Assembly (NCBI GenBank): GCA_002500505.1
Contig: DLRM01000026.1
Coordinates: forward strand, 1,246-65,245
Source of the DNA: Planctomycetes bacterium UBA7888
GTDB taxonomy: Bacteria > Planctomycetota > UBA1135
Length of the DNA stretch: 64,000 nt
Direction: 5' to 3'
The notes beneath the pieces are model-generated. The model searched no databases. It saw nothing but the letters and a program-made list of their open reading frames with translations, and was not told the origin of the DNA. A program made the translations under genes and the position numbers. Below, in pieces: positions 17,930-26,552 of the stretch (the stretch's first letter is position 1; each line of letters begins with the position of its first letter).

Positions 17930-18936
17930 TGTACGACCGCACTGAGTTCCTCGACACCATCCGCAACGCGCGCTCCTCTAGCCGACTTCTTTGTGCCGGC
18001 TTCCAGCGCGATTTGAGCGCTTTGTTGGATGGCGAACTTGGCGAGCAGCACTCCCGCCGCTCTTTAGCTCACTTGGAAACCTGTGGCCATTGCGCCGAGT
18101 TCTTCCAAGCAATTCGTTTACAGGCTCTCGCCCATCGCGACTTGGCGGTACCGGGTAGTCTTGCCAAACGAATCCGCCGCCTTCGTGGCCAGGATCTTTT
18201 TGAGGGGCTTACAGATTCTGAAATCGTTCGCCGCCTTGCAAACGCCCTTTACGAACTCGGCAAGGCATACGTCCTTACGGCCAACGATAACAGCTACCTT
18301 CTTCGAGTGGCCGAAGAGCCAGTTCAACTTGGAGAGCTTGAAGCATTGGAAGCCGTAGAGCTTGCGGAAGCTGCTGAAGAAACTGGCGCTTGCTTTATTT
18401 CAAAAGAAATTCTGGAAGAAAAAAGTGATGATTTCCTCCTTCAAGGGCGCAAGCTATTAAGCGAAGCCTTGACCTTGAAACCAAAATTTGCGGAAGCTCG
18501 CCTTTACTCAGGCTTTGTCCATCAGCTTCTGGACAATATGGATGCTTCTGCCCAAGAATACCGCGAGGTGTTCTTGCGAACAGATCGGCCAACTAACCGC
18601 GCTCACGCGGCAATTCAGTTGGGCCAACTTTATGACCATCAGGGAGAAAACCGCCTTGCATTGCGGATGTATCGCTGGGTCGTTGCAAGTGGACTCGTTG
18701 AGCGCAAGCCCGAGTTTGCTTTTGTGCTTTACAACATTGCTGTTGAGCACCTTTCCTTGGGCGATGTTTCTTCGGCTACCGCTATGTTGAAACGCATTCG
18801 CCAAAGCTATCCCGAGGTTTGGAAGCAGTCCATTGAATGGTTGCGCCAAAGTCCAGAGCTCCTCGCTGTTCTTCGGAGTGATTCCGAGTGCCGCAGCCGT
18901 ATAGAGGCCCTTGAGCCTGAATTTTTCGCTGCATAA
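17929..18936 (+). CDS. Anti-sigma-factor-like zinc-finger protein with TPR region
   Basis: A 335-residue protein. The N-terminal 60 residues match a ZAS anti-sigma domain: LSALLDGELGEQHSRRSLAH followed by the Hx3Cx2C motif HLETCGHC. From about residue 150 the sequence is helical and TPR-like, ending with clear repeats (ARLYSGFVHQLLDNMDASAQEY, then AAIQLGQLYDHQGENRLALRMY). I see no membrane helix, so unlike many anti-sigmas it should be soluble and would sense its signal through the TPR part. It overlaps the sigma gene (TGATG) and the next gene (TAATG), so all three should be made together. Binding to the upstream sigma is inferred from adjacency. Confidence 0.8.
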   Translation: MYDRTEFLDTIRNARSSSRLLCAGFQRDLSALLDGELGEQHSRRSLAHLETCGHCAEFFQAIRLQALAHRDLAVPGSLAKRIRRLRGQDLFEGLTDSEIVRRLANALYELGKAYVLTANDNSYLLRVAEEPVQLGELEALEAVELAEAAEETGACFISKEILEEKSDDFLLQGRKLLSEALTLKPKFAEARLYSGFVHQLLDNMDASAQEYREVFLRTDRPTNRAHAAIQLGQLYDHQGENRLALRMYRWVVASGLVERKPEFAFVLYNIAVEHLSLGDVSSATAMLKRIRQSYPEVWKQSIEWLRQSPELLAVLRSDSECRSRIEALEPEFFAA

Positions 18937-19586
18937 TGAAATTCTCCTCCCGTTCCCACATTTTGCCTGCCGCCTTGGGTTTGACCCTAATGGCCGGTTT
19001 AGTCCCTATGCTTCCCGCAGTTTGGGATGGACATGGCGAAAGTATTGGCCGCGGCGACAACCCTGTCGTTGGCAGTCTTCCTTGTATTGTGGACTCGCGA
19101 TTGGATGACCTCTTCTGGATTCCAAATGGTTTCCCAGAGCCACCCTCTCGTCTTCTTGCAGGTTTGCCTCCCGTTGCCGCTGTGATGGGGAATGAAAACT
19201 TGGCCGGTTCTTTATTAGGTGCCGCTGGCGCACCTTATGGAATTCTGGATGACTACGAGCATTGGGATCACCTCGGAATGGTCAATCGTGCTCTTCTCAC
19301 AATGGACCGGGTTTCGGTTGCCAGTGGGCAAGTTTCCATGTGGCAATTCCTCCCCGCCGGATATATCGGCGGAGAAATGGAGTTTGTGCTTGATGGAATT
19401 ATTACCGAGACTCCAATTTCTGGGCAACTCTTTCCGGTTCAGTTGAGCGAGATTGCTAGTCTTCCCTCCCAGGTTGGTACTGCAACGGTCACCTTCTCTC
19501 CAAATGTTTCGAATACTTCTCTTTCGGAAATAAGAGTTCAGGTGTCTTTCCATAACAGAATACTGAACATTCAGTACTTGCCCTGA
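18936..19586 (+). CDS. Exported protein of unknown function, third in the sigma/anti-sigma run
   Basis: A 216-residue protein with an N-terminal signal-like segment (MKFSSRSHILPAALGLTLMA). I recognise no domain. The mature part is low in lysine and rich in glycine, proline and hydrophobic residues, with a beta-rich C-terminus (GTATVTFSPNVSN, IRVQVSFHNRILNI). Its start overlaps the anti-sigma stop in TAATG, and its own stop TGA overlaps the probable CTG start of pdxA. Position suggests it is made with the sigma pair and may be a cell-surface target or sensor. No function can be assigned from sequence alone. Confidence 0.65.
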   Translation: MKFSSRSHILPAALGLTLMAGLVPMLPAVWDGHGESIGRGDNPVVGSLPCIVDSRLDDLFWIPNGFPEPPSRLLAGLPPVAAVMGNENLAGSLLGAAGAPYGILDDYEHWDHLGMVNRALLTMDRVSVASGQVSMWQFLPAGYIGGEMEFVLDGIITETPISGQLFPVQLSEIASLPSQVGTATVTFSPNVSNTSLSEIRVQVSFHNRILNIQYLP

Positions 19587-20614
19587 GCATAGAAGTTCCC
19601 CGCATCGCCATTCCCCAAGGGGATTTCGGCGGCATTGGTCCGGAGGTATTACTTCGGACCCTTTCCAATTTCCACAATGGCGATTCCTGTAAACCACTGA
19701 TTCTTGGACACCACTCTTCGCTATCCAAATTAGTCGAAGAGTTGGATGTCAACCTTAGCTTGGCTCAAGTTTCGAGCGCTGCAGAGGGTTTTGAATTGAA
19801 TTTTCAAGCAGGTTTCCCAGTTCTTGAGCTCGAAACACCTCCTTCCGATGATTCGCCGGGTGGGCCAACGGCCTCGTTTGGAATGGCGGCCGTTGAGGCT
19901 GTTCTTCGCGCAGGAACACTTTGCTTAACAGGAAAGGCTGACGGAATGGTCACGCCACCTCTTTCAAAAGAGTCAATGCACAAAGCTGGATACTCCTTTG
20001 AAGGTCAAACTCAGATTATTGGAGAGCTTTGCAATTCAAGACGTTATGGCATGTTGGCGTGCAACGGCAATTTGAAAGTTTTGTTAGCTACTCGCCATAT
20101 TGCCCTTCGTGAAGTGATTGAGCGATTGGAAATAGGTTCGGTTGCGAAGCAAATACGGATTGCCCATGAGGCTGCGCGCGGACCCTTGGGATTGGAGAAG
20201 CCACGCATTGCCTTGGCTGGACTGAACCCTCACGCTGGAGAGAATGGCGCCTTTGGCAATGAAGAGCGCAAAGTGCTGAAGCCAGCAATTGCACGTGCCA
20301 AAAAAGAGTTTGGCTTTCAAACTGCTGGCCCTGAGGTCCCTGACGTTGTCTTTGCCGATGCCGTAGCTGGGAAGTGGGATGTTGTTGTTGCCCTCTACCA
20401 TGACCAGGGCTTCATCCCCTTGAAATTTATGGGTCGAAAAGAGGCATGGACGCTGTTTGTGGGTGGCGACATTCTTCGTACGAGTCCAATGCATGGAACT
20501 GCATGGGATATTGCGCGAACTGGATCTGCAGACTTCAAACCCTTTGCCCATGCTTTGGAGCGATGTATTGAATTGGCGAAGGGTAGAATCTCCGCCCCAT
20601 GCTCCAGCACCTAG
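19583..20614 (+). CDS. pdxA: 4-hydroxythreonine-4-phosphate dehydrogenase, probable CTG start
   Basis: PdxA oxidises 4-phosphohydroxy-threonine in the DXP-dependent vitamin B6 pathway. The frame shows the family blocks GDFGGIGPEV (a variant of GDPAGIGPE), GQTQIIGEL, ATRHIALREV, AGLNPHAGENGAFGNEE, ALYHDQGFIPLKF and MHGTAWDIARTG, including the three metal-binding histidines. The first TTG in frame lies well after GDFGGIGPEV, and between an upstream in-frame TAA and that motif there is no ATG, GTG or TTG. The CTG that overlaps the previous stop as CTGA restores a normal length of about 343 residues. The aminotransferase gene starts inside its last codons. pdxJ, the partner step, lies 9 kb away. 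Confidence 0.9.
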   Translation: MSIEVPRIAIPQGDFGGIGPEVLLRTLSNFHNGDSCKPLILGHHSSLSKLVEELDVNLSLAQVSSAAEGFELNFQAGFPVLELETPPSDDSPGGPTASFGMAAVEAVLRAGTLCLTGKADGMVTPPLSKESMHKAGYSFEGQTQIIGELCNSRRYGMLACNGNLKVLLATRHIALREVIERLEIGSVAKQIRIAHEAARGPLGLEKPRIALAGLNPHAGENGAFGNEERKVLKPAIARAKKEFGFQTAGPEVPDVVFADAVAGKWDVVVALYHDQGFIPLKFMGRKEAWTLFVGGDILRTSPMHGTAWDIARTGSADFKPFAHALERCIELAKGRISAPCSST

Positions 20615-21516
20615 ACGACCGAAATTTAGAAATCCTCATTAATATTAATGGGAATCTTGTGCCTCGTGAGGAGGCTAGGGTTAGCCCTTTCGACTCTCTG
20701 GTTCAAGGTGGCGATGGCGTTTGGGAGGGCCTGCGGGTTTATGACGGCCGTATTTTTAAGTTGGAAGAACATCTAGACCGAATGGTATCCTCGGCAAAGG
20801 CGTTAGCGTTCAAGGCGATTCCTTCTAAGGAGGAAATTATTGAGCAAATATGTCGAACCTTGGAGGCAAATCAAATGCGAGATGGCGTCCATATTCGATT
20901 GACCTTGAGTCGCGGCGAAAAAATTACAAGTGGGATGGACCCTCGACTTAACCAAAGTGGCCCAACGCTTATTGTGTTAGCTGAGTGGAAGACTCCTGTG
21001 TATGAAAAGTCAGGATTACGATTAATCACCTCTTCTGTGCGAAGGTTTCCTCCGGATTGCTTGGACCCAAACATCCACCATAACAATTTGATTCAATCAA
21101 TTTTGGCAAAAGTAGAAGCGAATCATGCTGGTGCGGACGACGCCATTTTGTTGGACAAGCAAGGTTTCGTCGCTGAAACAAATGCAACTCATATTTTTGC
21201 TGTGGAGAACGGGATCCTTCTTACTCCAACTACGCGAGCTTGCCCCGAAGGTGTTACTCGTGCCACAGTTCTTGACTTGTGCTTGGAGAACGACATACCC
21301 TTCGAAGTGTGCGATCTTTCTCTAACCCATTTTTTCCGCGCTGATGAAGTTTTCACAACAGGCACGATGGGCGAGCTTGCTGGAGTTGTTGAGATAGATG
21401 GACGCTCGATTGGCGAAGGCGATACAAAAGGAAAGGCGCCCGGTCCTTTGACCGAACGCCTTTCAAATCTATTCCGCGATTTAACCGTGAAAAGCGGCTA
21501 CATCGTTTCTAAGTAA
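20599..21516 (+). CDS. Class IV (fold-type IV) PLP aminotransferase-like protein
   Basis: A 305-residue protein of the branched-chain/D-amino-acid aminotransferase and ADC-lyase family. Visible features are the N-terminal SPFDSLVQGGDGVWEGLRVYDG, the arginine-rich HIRLTLSRG strand, VAETNATHIFAVENG and the phosphate-binding TRACPEGVTRATVL. The Schiff-base lysine is expected in a segment like IKxxN. Here the aligned text is DPNIHHNNLIQSILAK, so the expected lysine reads as histidine (about residue 160). The next lysine is 11 residues further on. The gene overlaps the end of pdxA by 16 bases and converges on glnA with a 19-base overlap. It may be a branched-chain aminotransferase with an unusual site or a lyase-type relative. 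Confidence 0.8.
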   Translation: MLQHLDDRNLEILININGNLVPREEARVSPFDSLVQGGDGVWEGLRVYDGRIFKLEEHLDRMVSSAKALAFKAIPSKEEIIEQICRTLEANQMRDGVHIRLTLSRGEKITSGMDPRLNQSGPTLIVLAEWKTPVYEKSGLRLITSSVRRFPPDCLDPNIHHNNLIQSILAKVEANHAGADDAILLDKQGFVAETNATHIFAVENGILLTPTTRACPEGVTRATVLDLCLENDIPFEVCDLSLTHFFRADEVFTTGTMGELAGVVEIDGRSIGEGDTKGKAPGPLTERLSNLFRDLTVKSGYIVSK

Positions 21517-22904
21517 CGGTCCAATTCCCATGGATGAACGGCGGCGATGTATTCGCCCCACTCTTGTTTCTTGGCGGCCACGAACTGATTCAAGACATGT
21601 TCGCCAAGAGCTTCGGAAAGTACATTGTCTTTTTCCAAAACAGTAATGGCTTCACCTAGGTCTGCTGGAAGACTCTTAATCTTTAAGCGCTTACGTTCAC
21701 GCTCACTCATTTTGTAAACATTGCTCGTGACAGCTTCGGGCGGTTCAATTTTGTTCTTCACACCGTCAAGGCCAGCGGCCAACATGCAAGCGAATGCCAG
21801 GTAGGGATTGCAGCTTGGGTCGGGCATGCGGAGTTCCAACCGAGTGCCGATGCCGCGGCGGTCAGGTACGCGAATCAATGGTGAGCGATTACGCTTTGAC
21901 CACGCCAAGTGCGTCGGTGCTTCGTAACCGGGAACCAAACGCTTGAAAGAGTTTACAGTTGGATTGGTTACAGCAACCAAGCCGCGGGCATGCTTGAGGA
22001 GTCCGCCAACGTACCAACGCATGTTGTCCGAAATCCCGTCGTCGCCATTTTCGTCATAGAATGAGTTTTTTCCATCCTTGAAGAGAGATTGGTGGACATG
22101 CATCCCGGAGCCATTCTGACCAAAAATGGGCTTAGGCATGAAAGTGGCATGAAGGCCCATATCCCTGGCGACTTTACGGACAACCCAGCGGAAAGTTGCC
22201 AAACGGTCTGCGGTTGTGAGAGCATCACCGTACTTGAAGTCTATCTCGTGTTGGCCAGGAGCAACTTCGTGGTGCGCAGCCTCGATTTCAAAGCCGAGGT
22301 TTTCTAATGCAATCACAATCTCGCGACGGCATGCTTCTCCCAAATCCATCGGAGCAAGATCAAAGTAGCCAGCAGCGTCATGCGTTTCGGTTGTTGCGTC
22401 ACCCTCTTCCGTGCGGAGGAAAAGGAAGAATTCGGCCTCGGGGCCGCAGTTCATTTCGTACCCAAGCTCAGAGGCCTCGGCAATCAAGCGCTTAAGCGTT
22501 CCGCGGGGACAGCCATTGAATGGTGTGCCGTTAGAGTTGTAAACATCACAAATCATGTGTGCGACTTTTCCATGATCGGTCCAACCAATTCCATCGTTTG
22601 GCCATGGGTCAATGCGATAGGATTCGTAGGCGGGATGTAGCAACATGTCCGACTCTTCAATGCGAGTGAATCCTTCGATTGAAGAACCATCAAACATGAT
22701 TTCGCCATCAAGCGCCTTTTCGAATTGACTCGAAGGAACCTCGACGTTTTTGTTGTTGCCAGTGATGTCCATGAACTGAAGTCGCAAGAAGCGGACATCG
22801 TTCTGGCGCATGTGTTCCAAGATTTCGTCTCGTGTCATAGTGCCGGTGATGGCGTAGCAGGTGTCTAGGGTTTGGGAGTAGTCCTTTGTTGTGGTTGCAG
22901 CCAT
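21498..22904 (-). CDS. glnA: Glutamine synthetase, type I
   Basis: A protein of about 468 residues that makes glutamine from glutamate, ammonia and ATP. Family marks are FDGSSIEGFTRIEESDM near the N-terminus, GYFDLAPMDLGE, GPEAEFFLF, the HHEVAPGQHEIDF metal region and the ATP-site segment KPIFGQNGSGMHVHQSLF. NVYKMSERERKRLKIKSLP occupies the place of the adenylylation loop, and its tyrosine may be modified. I chose the ATG of MAATTTKDY because AGAGGA stands at proper spacing before it; upstream codons add a non-family extension. It follows the alkaline-phosphatase-fold gene on the same strand after 158 bases. That gap is AT-rich with two TTGCAA boxes, but I see no sigma-54 promoter. Confidence 0.95.
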   Translation of the reverse strand: MAATTTKDYSQTLDTCYAITGTMTRDEILEHMRQNDVRFLRLQFMDITGNNKNVEVPSSQFEKALDGEIMFDGSSIEGFTRIEESDMLLHPAYESYRIDPWPNDGIGWTDHGKVAHMICDVYNSNGTPFNGCPRGTLKRLIAEASELGYEMNCGPEAEFFLFLRTEEGDATTETHDAAGYFDLAPMDLGEACRREIVIALENLGFEIEAAHHEVAPGQHEIDFKYGDALTTADRLATFRWVVRKVARDMGLHATFMPKPIFGQNGSGMHVHQSLFKDGKNSFYDENGDDGISDNMRWYVGGLLKHARGLVAVTNPTVNSFKRLVPGYEAPTHLAWSKRNRSPLIRVPDRRGIGTRLELRMPDPSCNPYLAFACMLAAGLDGVKNKIEPPEAVTSNVYKMSERERKRLKIKSLPADLGEAITVLEKDNVLSEALGEHVLNQFVAAKKQEWGEYIAAVHPWELDRYLETM

Positions 22905-23062
22905 TTTCCTCTTGTCCCGCGGGGTGAAAGGGGGGTGCGGGAATGCGGAAAGAATACGAGGTGATATGCCTGAATGCTCCAAAAAAAGTTGCAAAATTGT
23001 AAAAAAAATGAAAAAATCGACGGACTAGGGCAATAAAATTGCAAAAACCGCAGAAAATCAGG

Positions 23063-24814
23063 TCAATCTTGCGAATTTAGGCTTATGTCTGCCCAGGGAA
23101 CAGACCCCGGAAGAAAGTGCCCTCCTTCGCCGGTAGCTTCTTCCCCATAGCCCAGGGCGGCGAGGTCCGCGCTGAGGTTTCCCTCGTGCACTTCCAATAC
23201 CCCACAGCCCTCGCAGGCACAGGGCTCCAAAGAGTTGTGAAGCCATCCGCTCTCGGCTTGCGCCTTTTTGAGAGAGTCGGCGCGACCCGTTTCTTGGAGT
23301 GCCAGGTTTGTGATTTCGCCGGGATCTCCTTGAAGATGGTAGAGCCAAACTCGACCGGGGTAATCTCCTTCGTTTGCGCTTTGAATCCACTTCCACCCGT
23401 CATATCGGTAGGATCGCAAGGGGCCAGTAATTCCACTTCGAGGACTTCCTGGTGAATCAGTTTCCGAGGGAGCGGGTCTTGATTCGCCTTGGCCCTTAAG
23501 GAGGGGAAGCAAGCTCTCGCCGTCGAGAGCTAAGGCCGCACTTGGCCAGCTAAGGCCGCAAAAATCAAGCAAGGTGGGCAGGACATCCATCGAACGAACT
23601 TGTGTGGAAACTGAAATCGGCTCAAGTCCAATGTCTTGGCTCCACATCAATTGAAGTGGAACCCGAAGCAGTTCGTCATTCAGTGTGTGGCCATGACCAA
23701 CATCTCCGTGGTCGTGGAATTCTTCGCCATGATCAGAAAGTACGACAACCAAAAGGTTCTCTTGCTGGGCAAGTTGTTTTTCTAGCCAAGGGCCAACGAC
23801 ATCATCTAGGTAGCGAATTTCTTCTGCGTGAGTAAGACGAAAGTGTCTGAAGTCTTCTTCGCTGAAATCGCGTCGGCTTTCTCGGTATTCGCGCTCCGTA
23901 TTTCCATCTAAAATTGCAGTGCTTGAAGTGTCGTCATACATTCCACCCCAGGGCGCCTTGGCTTCAAATGGGAAATGAGCATCATTTAGATGGAGATAAA
24001 GGAAATAAGGTCGCGCCCTTTTGCTCGGTGGGCCAAGAAAATCATCGGCCATGGCCAAAGCATCATCTGCAGTAAAGTTGACGCCTTCGCGGAAGGTTTG
24101 GAAGCCTTGATGGAATCCGAAAAATGTGCGGATATTTGGGTTGGATGAGATGCCAATAGTTTCCCAGCCAGCAGCCCCTAATGCTTCAGGTAAGGTGCGC
24201 TGGTTCGCTCGAAAATTTGTGCAAGGCCCGTTGCGCTCAACAGCCAAGTGTTTTCCAGGGACGACGCCAGAGAGAAGAGTGGCCGTGGAGGGTTTTGTCC
24301 AGGGTGCCTGAGAGACAGCATTTGAGAAGGAAGCGCCTTGGGCTGCGAGAGAATCCAGGTGGGGGGTAGGGTCCTCGATTTCTGGAAGAAGAGCCCGTCC
24401 TGTTGCCCGGCGAACCCAGCCAACCTCGTCTGCCCGCACCGTATCGAGCATGATGAGAATGATGCTTGGCTTATCGGAAGCATCCTGTCTTAAGGTCGGG
24501 GCAACCCCCTGCGGAAGCAAAGCAAAAGCAAGCCCCAAGGCCACAGGAATCGGGCGGCCAAGGAAAACAAGAAGTTGGTGAGGTTTTCGGACGAGCTTTT
24601 GTACCCTTTTGGTGACTAAGAAAAGGACAACCGCAAGGACAACAGCCTGTATTAGTCTGGTAGTGCCGAAATCGGCGGCCCAGCTTTCCCAAAAAAGGAC
24701 TCCGTCGCCGTAAGAAGCCCATGCGCCTTCATGCCATGCTTGAAGCGCACGTAGAAAGCCGACGAGGCCTGAGGCCATCGCAACTGAGAAAATGATGAAT
24801 CCGAAAATGCCCAT
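23063..24814 (-). CDS. Membrane-anchored sulfatase/LtaS-like enzyme of the alkaline phosphatase superfamily, threonine nucleophile
   Basis: A protein of about 583 residues with three N-terminal membrane helices and then a sulfatase-like domain that should lie outside the inner membrane. Metal residues are in SIILIMLDTVRADE and VLSDHGEEFHDHGDVGHGHT. The nucleophile segment reads APWTKPSTATLLSG, so the residue where sulfatases have Cys or Ser is threonine. Formylglycine cannot form there, so a phosphotransfer or phosphodiester reaction is as likely as sulfate removal, as in LtaS. I use the ATG of MGIFGFIIF; two in-frame upstream starts would overlap the divergent GNAT gene. The C-terminal cysteine pair (EPCACEGC) is unusual. 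The substrate is unknown. Confidence 0.8.
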   Translation of the reverse strand: MGIFGFIIFSVAMASGLVGFLRALQAWHEGAWASYGDGVLFWESWAADFGTTRLIQAVVLAVVLFLVTKRVQKLVRKPHQLLVFLGRPIPVALGLAFALLPQGVAPTLRQDASDKPSIILIMLDTVRADEVGWVRRATGRALLPEIEDPTPHLDSLAAQGASFSNAVSQAPWTKPSTATLLSGVVPGKHLAVERNGPCTNFRANQRTLPEALGAAGWETIGISSNPNIRTFFGFHQGFQTFREGVNFTADDALAMADDFLGPPSKRARPYFLYLHLNDAHFPFEAKAPWGGMYDDTSSTAILDGNTEREYRESRRDFSEEDFRHFRLTHAEEIRYLDDVVGPWLEKQLAQQENLLVVVLSDHGEEFHDHGDVGHGHTLNDELLRVPLQLMWSQDIGLEPISVSTQVRSMDVLPTLLDFCGLSWPSAALALDGESLLPLLKGQGESRPAPSETDSPGSPRSGITGPLRSYRYDGWKWIQSANEGDYPGRVWLYHLQGDPGEITNLALQETGRADSLKKAQAESGWLHNSLEPCACEGCGVLEVHEGNLSADLAALGYGEEATGEGGHFLPGSVPWADISLNSQD

Positions 24815-24845
24815 GGACTTGGCGGAGTATATCCCGCCCGTGGCC

Positions 24846-25940
24846 ATGCCCAGCGAACGTTCTGGGTTGCGCTTCGAAGTTTTGGGCGAAGGACATTCCG
24901 ACGGTGCAAACCAACTCTTCAATCAGGTTTTTGGCCAATCCAGGCCTTTGAGCCATTATGCGTGGAAATTTTGGAAAAACCCAGCAGGGCCGCCAGTTGG
25001 CATGGTGGCCATCGAAGAGGCGACCGACAGAGTGGTGGCCTGCAATTCGGGCATTGTCCGTCGCTTTCAAGTGAACGGCCGTGAGGTTCGAACGATGTTC
25101 GCTTGCGAAAGTGCGGTGGATCCGAGTTTTCGAGGGGGCGGTTTTTTGTTTCGAGCCGTTACGGGCGGGATGGTCAACTTGGCGCACAAACACGGAGTTT
25201 GCTTTGCCTATGGCGGCCAGAGCACTGATGAGGCGATTCGGATTGGCCGAAGACTTTTCCGCTACCAAGATTTGTTCGAGCTTCGAGCATATGACCGCAT
25301 TCTCTCTTCACGCCCCGCCCTTCAAGGTCGACTCGGTAAAACGGGAGACTCTATTTCTGACTTATTGCCAAGAGCTCGATTGAAAGCTTCCGAAGTGGAG
25401 GAAGGCTGGGATTTTGAAACTCATTCCGAATTTAACTCCGAATTTGACAATCTTTGGGTGCGACTACAGAGCCAATTTGAAGTTTGCGCCATTCGCGATT
25501 CAAGACATCTTAATTGGCGTTGGCGAGATTGCCCCATAGGCTCTCATTTCATCGTGAGCGCTCATAGGAATGGAGCGATGATGGGCTACTTGGTATTTAG
25601 GATTTTTGAAAAAGATCGCACTCGCATTGCCCTAGTTTTAGATTTGTTTGTCGACCAAGACTCCACTGCAGCAGCAGCTTTGCTATCTCATGCAACAAGT
25701 ATTGCCAATCAAAACCGGGCGGATGTCTTCCGCATTGCTATTTGCGATGAGGGCTGTCTGTCCAAGGCTCTAAATTCTCTATCTAGCTTTAAGCTTTCAA
25801 AGCGAGAAGTTGCCGACCGGGTGATTGGCACAGCAATGTGGTTTCCAGATGGATCACTTGAAGACTATGAAAGCCAGAGGCAATTGCTGAAAGGCGAGTC
25901 TTGGTACTACACCCAAGGCGACGCAGATTTTCTGGATTAG
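24846..25940 (+). CDS. GNAT-family acyltransferase
   Basis: A protein of about 364 residues. The first half matches a GNAT fold: VAIEEATDRVVACNSGIVRRF, then CESAVDPSFRGGGFLFRAVT, in which RGGGF is the acetyl-CoA pyrophosphate loop. The second half (about 200-364) contains a second, weaker GNAT-like strand set (GYLVFRIFEKDRTRIALVLDL), so it may be a double-GNAT protein of the kind found in surface-polysaccharide loci. I chose the ATG of MPSERSGLRF; three upstream in-frame ATGs overlap the divergent enzyme gene. Two bases separate its stop from the DUF456 gene. The acceptor is unknown. Confidence 0.75.
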   Translation: MPSERSGLRFEVLGEGHSDGANQLFNQVFGQSRPLSHYAWKFWKNPAGPPVGMVAIEEATDRVVACNSGIVRRFQVNGREVRTMFACESAVDPSFRGGGFLFRAVTGGMVNLAHKHGVCFAYGGQSTDEAIRIGRRLFRYQDLFELRAYDRILSSRPALQGRLGKTGDSISDLLPRARLKASEVEEGWDFETHSEFNSEFDNLWVRLQSQFEVCAIRDSRHLNWRWRDCPIGSHFIVSAHRNGAMMGYLVFRIFEKDRTRIALVLDLFVDQDSTAAAALLSHATSIANQNRADVFRIAICDEGCLSKALNSLSSFKLSKREVADRVIGTAMWFPDGSLEDYESQRQLLKGESWYYTQGDADFLD

Positions 25941-25942
25941 CG

Positions 25943-26449
25943 ATGTCCGCAGCCCTTATTTTCCTTTCGAAAATCCTCATCGAGTTATTTGGACTTGCCT
26001 CCCTCTTTTTGGTCTTGCTCGGCTTGCCGGGGCTTTGGGTTATTGTTGCTCTGAGTCTGGCCTTACCTTGGATTGGGGGAAGCTGGTCTGATGTAGGGAT
26101 TCTTTTTGGTGCCGCAGCTCTTGCGGAAGTTCTGGAATTTGGCGCATCCCTTGGGCTTGCCAGAAAAAGCGGAGCGGGGAAAAGTGGCCTTGCCGGGGCT
26201 TTTGTTGGCGGGCTAGCTGGCGCGATTCTTGGCACATCATTTTTGCCGCCCCTTGGCACTTTGCTTGGCGCCGCCCTTGGTTCTTTTGGTGCTGCGGCAA
26301 TTTCAGAGCGAATGCTGGCCAAAAGAACCCATGGGGAGAGTTTTAAAGTGGGTTTCGGGGCTTTTGTGGGTACCGTTTTTGGGCGAGTTCTAAAGGTTTG
26401 GTTAGGTGTTTTTCAGGTCGTATGGCTGGCTTGGGCCATGTGGTTCTAG
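25943..26449 (+). CDS. DUF456-family membrane protein
   Basis: A 168-residue, strongly hydrophobic protein with two N-terminal membrane helices (LIFLSKILIELFGLASLFLV, then LPGLWVIVALSLALPWI) and glycine-rich helices in the second half (AGAFVGGLAGAILGTSFLPP and GTLLGAALGSFGAAA). The duplicated glycine-zipper pattern and length match DUF456, a family without a known role. The ATG lies two bases after the stop of the GNAT gene, so the two are likely co-transcribed. The next gene begins about 100 bases downstream. No catalytic residues are seen. Confidence 0.75.
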   Translation: MSAALIFLSKILIELFGLASLFLVLLGLPGLWVIVALSLALPWIGGSWSDVGILFGAAALAEVLEFGASLGLARKSGAGKSGLAGAFVGGLAGAILGTSFLPPLGTLLGAALGSFGAAAISERMLAKRTHGESFKVGFGAFVGTVFGRVLKVWLGVFQVVWLAWAMWF

Positions 26450-26552
26450 TGAATAAACAAAAAAGATTGAAATTGGGCTAAAAAACACCCAAATGACCCA
26501 GCCCTCTTGCGTAGAGGTAGAATAACCTTCCCCTTACTTACCTCAAGAAACC

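Noticed and set aside
22905..23062. Sigma-54 promoter before glnA
   Set aside because: TTGCAA boxes are present, but no GG dinucleotide stands at the right distance before the GC, so the -24/-12 pattern is not met.
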